Below, piece by piece: positions 5,595 through 6,725 of a DNA stretch of 6,725 nucleotides (position 1 is the stretch's first letter; each line of letters starts with the position of its first letter). The notes beneath the pieces were generated by a model, which worked only from the letters and a program-made list of their open reading frames with translations, was not told the origin of the DNA and ran no database searches. The position numbers and the translations under genes are program-made. This DNA comes from CAZBWP01 sp964630265 (GTDB lineage Bacteria > Pseudomonadota > Alphaproteobacteria > Rhodospirillales > Defluviicoccaceae), in the NCBI GenBank assembly GCA_964630265.1, contig CAZVRW010000104.1, positions 1-6,725 of the forward strand. Reading direction: 5' to 3'.

Positions 5595-6362
5595 TCAGAT
5601 GAGGAACTGTTCCTTGATGATCCGCTCCTCCAGATTGTGTTCCGGGTCGAACAGCAAGGTCAGCGAGATGCTCCGATCCTCGCGCACGCTGACGCGGCCG
5701 ACGTTGCGTACCTCGGTGTAGTCGGCGGTGGCGCTGACTGGCCGCAGTTTCGGGTTCAGCACTTCGATGGTCACCGTGACGTCGTGCGGCAGAATGGCGC
5801 CGCGCCACTGGCGCGGTCGGAATACGCTGATCGGGGTCAGCGCCAGCAGCTTCGTGTCCAAGGGCAGGATCGGCCCGCCGGCGGAGACGTTGTAGGCGGT
5901 GCTGCCGGCCGGCGTCGACACCAGCACACCGTCGCAGATCATCTCCCGCATGCGCTCCACATCGTCGATGAAAAGCCGCAGCTTGGCGGCGAAGCGGGTC
6001 TCGCGCAGCAGCGAGACCTCGTTGATGGCGAGCGCCTCGTGGGTCTCGCCCAACACATCTTCGGCCGTCATGGTGAGTGGGTTGAGGCGGATCGGCTCGG
6101 CACGGATCAGCCGTTCCATCAGGCCGTCCTCGTCGTAGCGGTTCATCAGGAAGCCGACCGACCCGCGGTTCATACCGAAGATCGGCACGTCCCGCGCCAA
6201 GTAGCGGTGCAGCGTCTCGAGCACGAAGCCGTCCCCGCCGAGCGCGACGATCAGGTCGGCGGTCTCCGGGCTGTCATTGCCATATCGGGCGCGCAGCGTT
6301 CGCAGGGCGATCTGGGCTTCCTCGTGCTCCGATGCAACGAAACCGACAGTGCGGAAATCCAT
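5595..6362 (-). CDS. nadK: NAD kinase
   Basis: This cytoplasmic enzyme phosphorylates NAD to NADP using ATP or polyphosphate and is the only route to NADP in most bacteria. It has 255 residues, the short form common in alphaproteobacteria, compared with about 290 in E. coli. The family motifs are all present: LIVALGGDGFVLETLH (37-52) with the catalytic GGDG at 42-45, IFGMNRGSVGFLMN (61-74), the NE pair (114-115) in ALAINEVSLLRE, and the glycine/threonine-rich signature STPAGSTAYNVSAGGPI (149-165). It then closes with a typical ISVFRPRQWRGAILP segment (178-192). The ATG at 6362 has a GGAG at 6368-6371 with a 5-base spacer, and a good -10-like TATAGT lies 46 bases upstream. It is 75 bp downstream of a small ORF on the same strand and 221 bp upstream of the transporter gene, with which it may or may not be co-transcribed. 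Confidence 0.97.
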   Translation of the reverse strand: MDFRTVGFVASEHEEAQIALRTLRARYGNDSPETADLIVALGGDGFVLETLHRYLARDVPIFGMNRGSVGFLMNRYDEDGLMERLIRAEPIRLNPLTMTAEDVLGETHEALAINEVSLLRETRFAAKLRLFIDDVERMREMICDGVLVSTPAGSTAYNVSAGGPILPLDTKLLALTPISVFRPRQWRGAILPHDVTVTIEVLNPKLRPVSATADYTEVRNVGRVSVREDRSISLTLLFDPEHNLEERIIKEQFLI

Positions 6363-6407
6363 GGCAGCTCCGGCGACGGCGGAACGGAGGACATAACGGA
6401 CCCGATC

Positions 6408-6413
6408 ACTATA
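6408..6413 (-). promoter_or_regulatory. Candidate -10 element for nadK
   Basis: On the minus strand this reads TATAGT, five of six matches to TATAAT, in a short AT-rich patch 46 bases before the nadK ATG. A start about 7 bases downstream would give a leader of roughly 40 nt that includes the GGAG ribosome binding site. No good -35 lies 16-18 bp upstream, so this could be activator-dependent, or nadK may rely on read-through from the small gene upstream. Confidence 0.4.
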
Positions 6414-6437
6414 GACGAGCGGTCCGGAAGGCGCACG

Positions 6438-6653
6438 TCATTCGCCCGCGCTGTGCGGCGAGGCCGGCGGCCGGACCGTCCAATCGATGCCACAACGCTG
6501 CAGATGATCGACAACGGCAGCGGCGCAGCACCGTGCCGCCATCTGGTCGTCCCGTTGCCGGTCGGCCCAGCCGCGGCGGCGCGGCCGGAAGCCTGGATGC
6601 GCCAGCAGTGCCTCCGCGACCAACTCGACCAACTGATCCCGACATGCGTCCAT
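6438..6653 (-). CDS. Small hypothetical protein upstream of nadK
   Basis: I do not recognise this 71-residue protein. From the ATG at 6653 it begins with a well-formed amphipathic helix (ACRDQLVELVAEALLAHPGF, residues 3-22), then a basic, charged stretch (RPRRRGWADRQRDDQ, 23-37), a second Ala-rich helix with a Cys pair (MAARCCAAAVVDHLQRCG, 38-55), and a short tail with IDWTVRPP. There is no signal peptide or membrane segment. The overlapping frame at 6409-6717 is Arg/Gly-rich and looks like a shadow, whereas this frame has protein-like helix periodicity. The frame stays open to a TTG at 6689, but the ATG fits the candidate promoter. No Shine-Dalgarno precedes the ATG. It lies 75 bp upstream of nadK on the same strand. 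It may be a real small gene; a chance ORF in GC-rich DNA remains possible. Confidence 0.5.
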   Translation of the reverse strand: MDACRDQLVELVAEALLAHPGFRPRRRGWADRQRDDQMAARCCAAAVVDHLQRCGIDWTVRPPASPHSAGE

Positions 6654-6660
6654 GGCGACG

Positions 6661-6689
6661 AGGATAGGGGTTGAACAAAAAGAGAACAA
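6661..6689 (-). promoter_or_regulatory. Candidate promoter for the small gene upstream of nadK
   Basis: On the minus strand TTGTTC (6689-6684) and TATCCT (6666-6661) are separated by exactly 17 bp, in the most AT-rich patch of this end of the window (it includes a run of five T). A start about 7 bases after the -10 falls on or next to the A of the ATG at 6653. Three GANTC sites lie just upstream. Confidence 0.45.
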
Positions 6690-6702
6690 GCGTTTTGCCG
6701 CA

Positions 6703-6725
6703 GAATCGGAATCGCAACTGGAATC
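6703..6725. repeat. Cluster of three GANTC (CcrM-type methylation) sites
   Basis: GAATC occurs at 6703-6707, 6709-6713 and 6721-6725. The start-to-start spacings are 6 and 12 bases, so on the minus strand it looks like a degenerate GATTCC hexamer repeated in phase. The other GANTC sites I found in the window are scattered singly (near 318, 1146, 3320, 4167, 4373 and 4665). The cluster is 14 bases upstream of the candidate -35 of the small gene and continues to the window edge. Confidence 0.5.

Noticed and set aside
5422..5721. A 99-codon plus-strand frame starting in the nadK-transporter spacer
   Set aside because: Most of it is antisense to the end of nadK, it starts at GTG without a ribosome binding site, and its composition is unremarkable.
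5409..6674. A 421-codon plus-strand open frame across nadK
   Set aside because: It is antisense to an intact NAD kinase, has shadow-like composition, and has no credible ribosome binding site or family motif.
6409..6717. A 102-codon minus-strand frame overlapping the small ORF upstream of nadK
   Set aside because: It is Arg/Gly/Pro-rich without helix periodicity, begins at TTG, and looks like the out-of-frame shadow of the 71-codon ORF.
1..6725. Mobile elements, CRISPR arrays, tRNA or rRNA genes, toxin-antitoxin or defence systems
   Set aside because: I looked for terminal inverted repeats with a transposase, regularly spaced repeats, tRNA-like cloverleaf ends and characteristic protein motifs and saw none. 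The window is ordinary core chromosome.

Overview
This 6.7 kb window is GC-rich, densely coded chromosome, most likely from an alphaproteobacterium. A Rhodospirillales-like lineage is my best guess. The basis is the GC-biased codon use, an ATP synthase operon ending atpD-atpC, a class 2 (quinone-linked) pyrD, a short 255-residue NAD kinase, and GANTC (CcrM-type) sites clustered upstream of a gene. The assignment rests on sequence character and not on any search.

Layout, left to right. Positions 1-1161 hold the end of the ATP synthase operon: the 3' half of atpD (beta) and complete atpC (epsilon), both on +. After a 127 bp gap with a hairpin and a candidate promoter comes a GNAT-family acetyltransferase (1289-1894, +). 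It converges on an NTF2/SnoaL-like small protein (1968-2372, -). A 96 bp divergent intergenic region with a perfect 8 bp inverted repeat separates that gene from pyrD (2469-3569, +). The 3' end of pyrD overlaps the 3' end of a 609-residue SLC13-type transporter with two internal TrkA-C (RCK_C) domains (3544-5373, -) by 26 bp. A 221 bp spacer with several short repeats lies between the transporter start and the end of nadK (5595-6362, -). Upstream of nadK is a small, unrecognised 71-codon ORF (6438-6653, -), a plausible promoter for it, and three GANTC sites within the last 23 bases of the window.

The genes are mainly housekeeping: ATP synthesis, pyrimidine synthesis (dihydroorotate to orotate) and NADP production, plus an anion or metabolite transporter and two small accessory proteins. 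I see no mobile element, CRISPR array, tRNA, rRNA, phage gene or defence system, and no convincing new multi-gene system. The observations worth a second look are regulatory: two possible leaderless transcripts, a GANTC cluster, repeats in two promoter-bearing spacers, a stem-loop beside the pyrD ribosome binding site, and an overlapping convergent gene pair. Several very long ORFs on the opposite strands of the transporter and nadK are GC-driven shadows and were not annotated.
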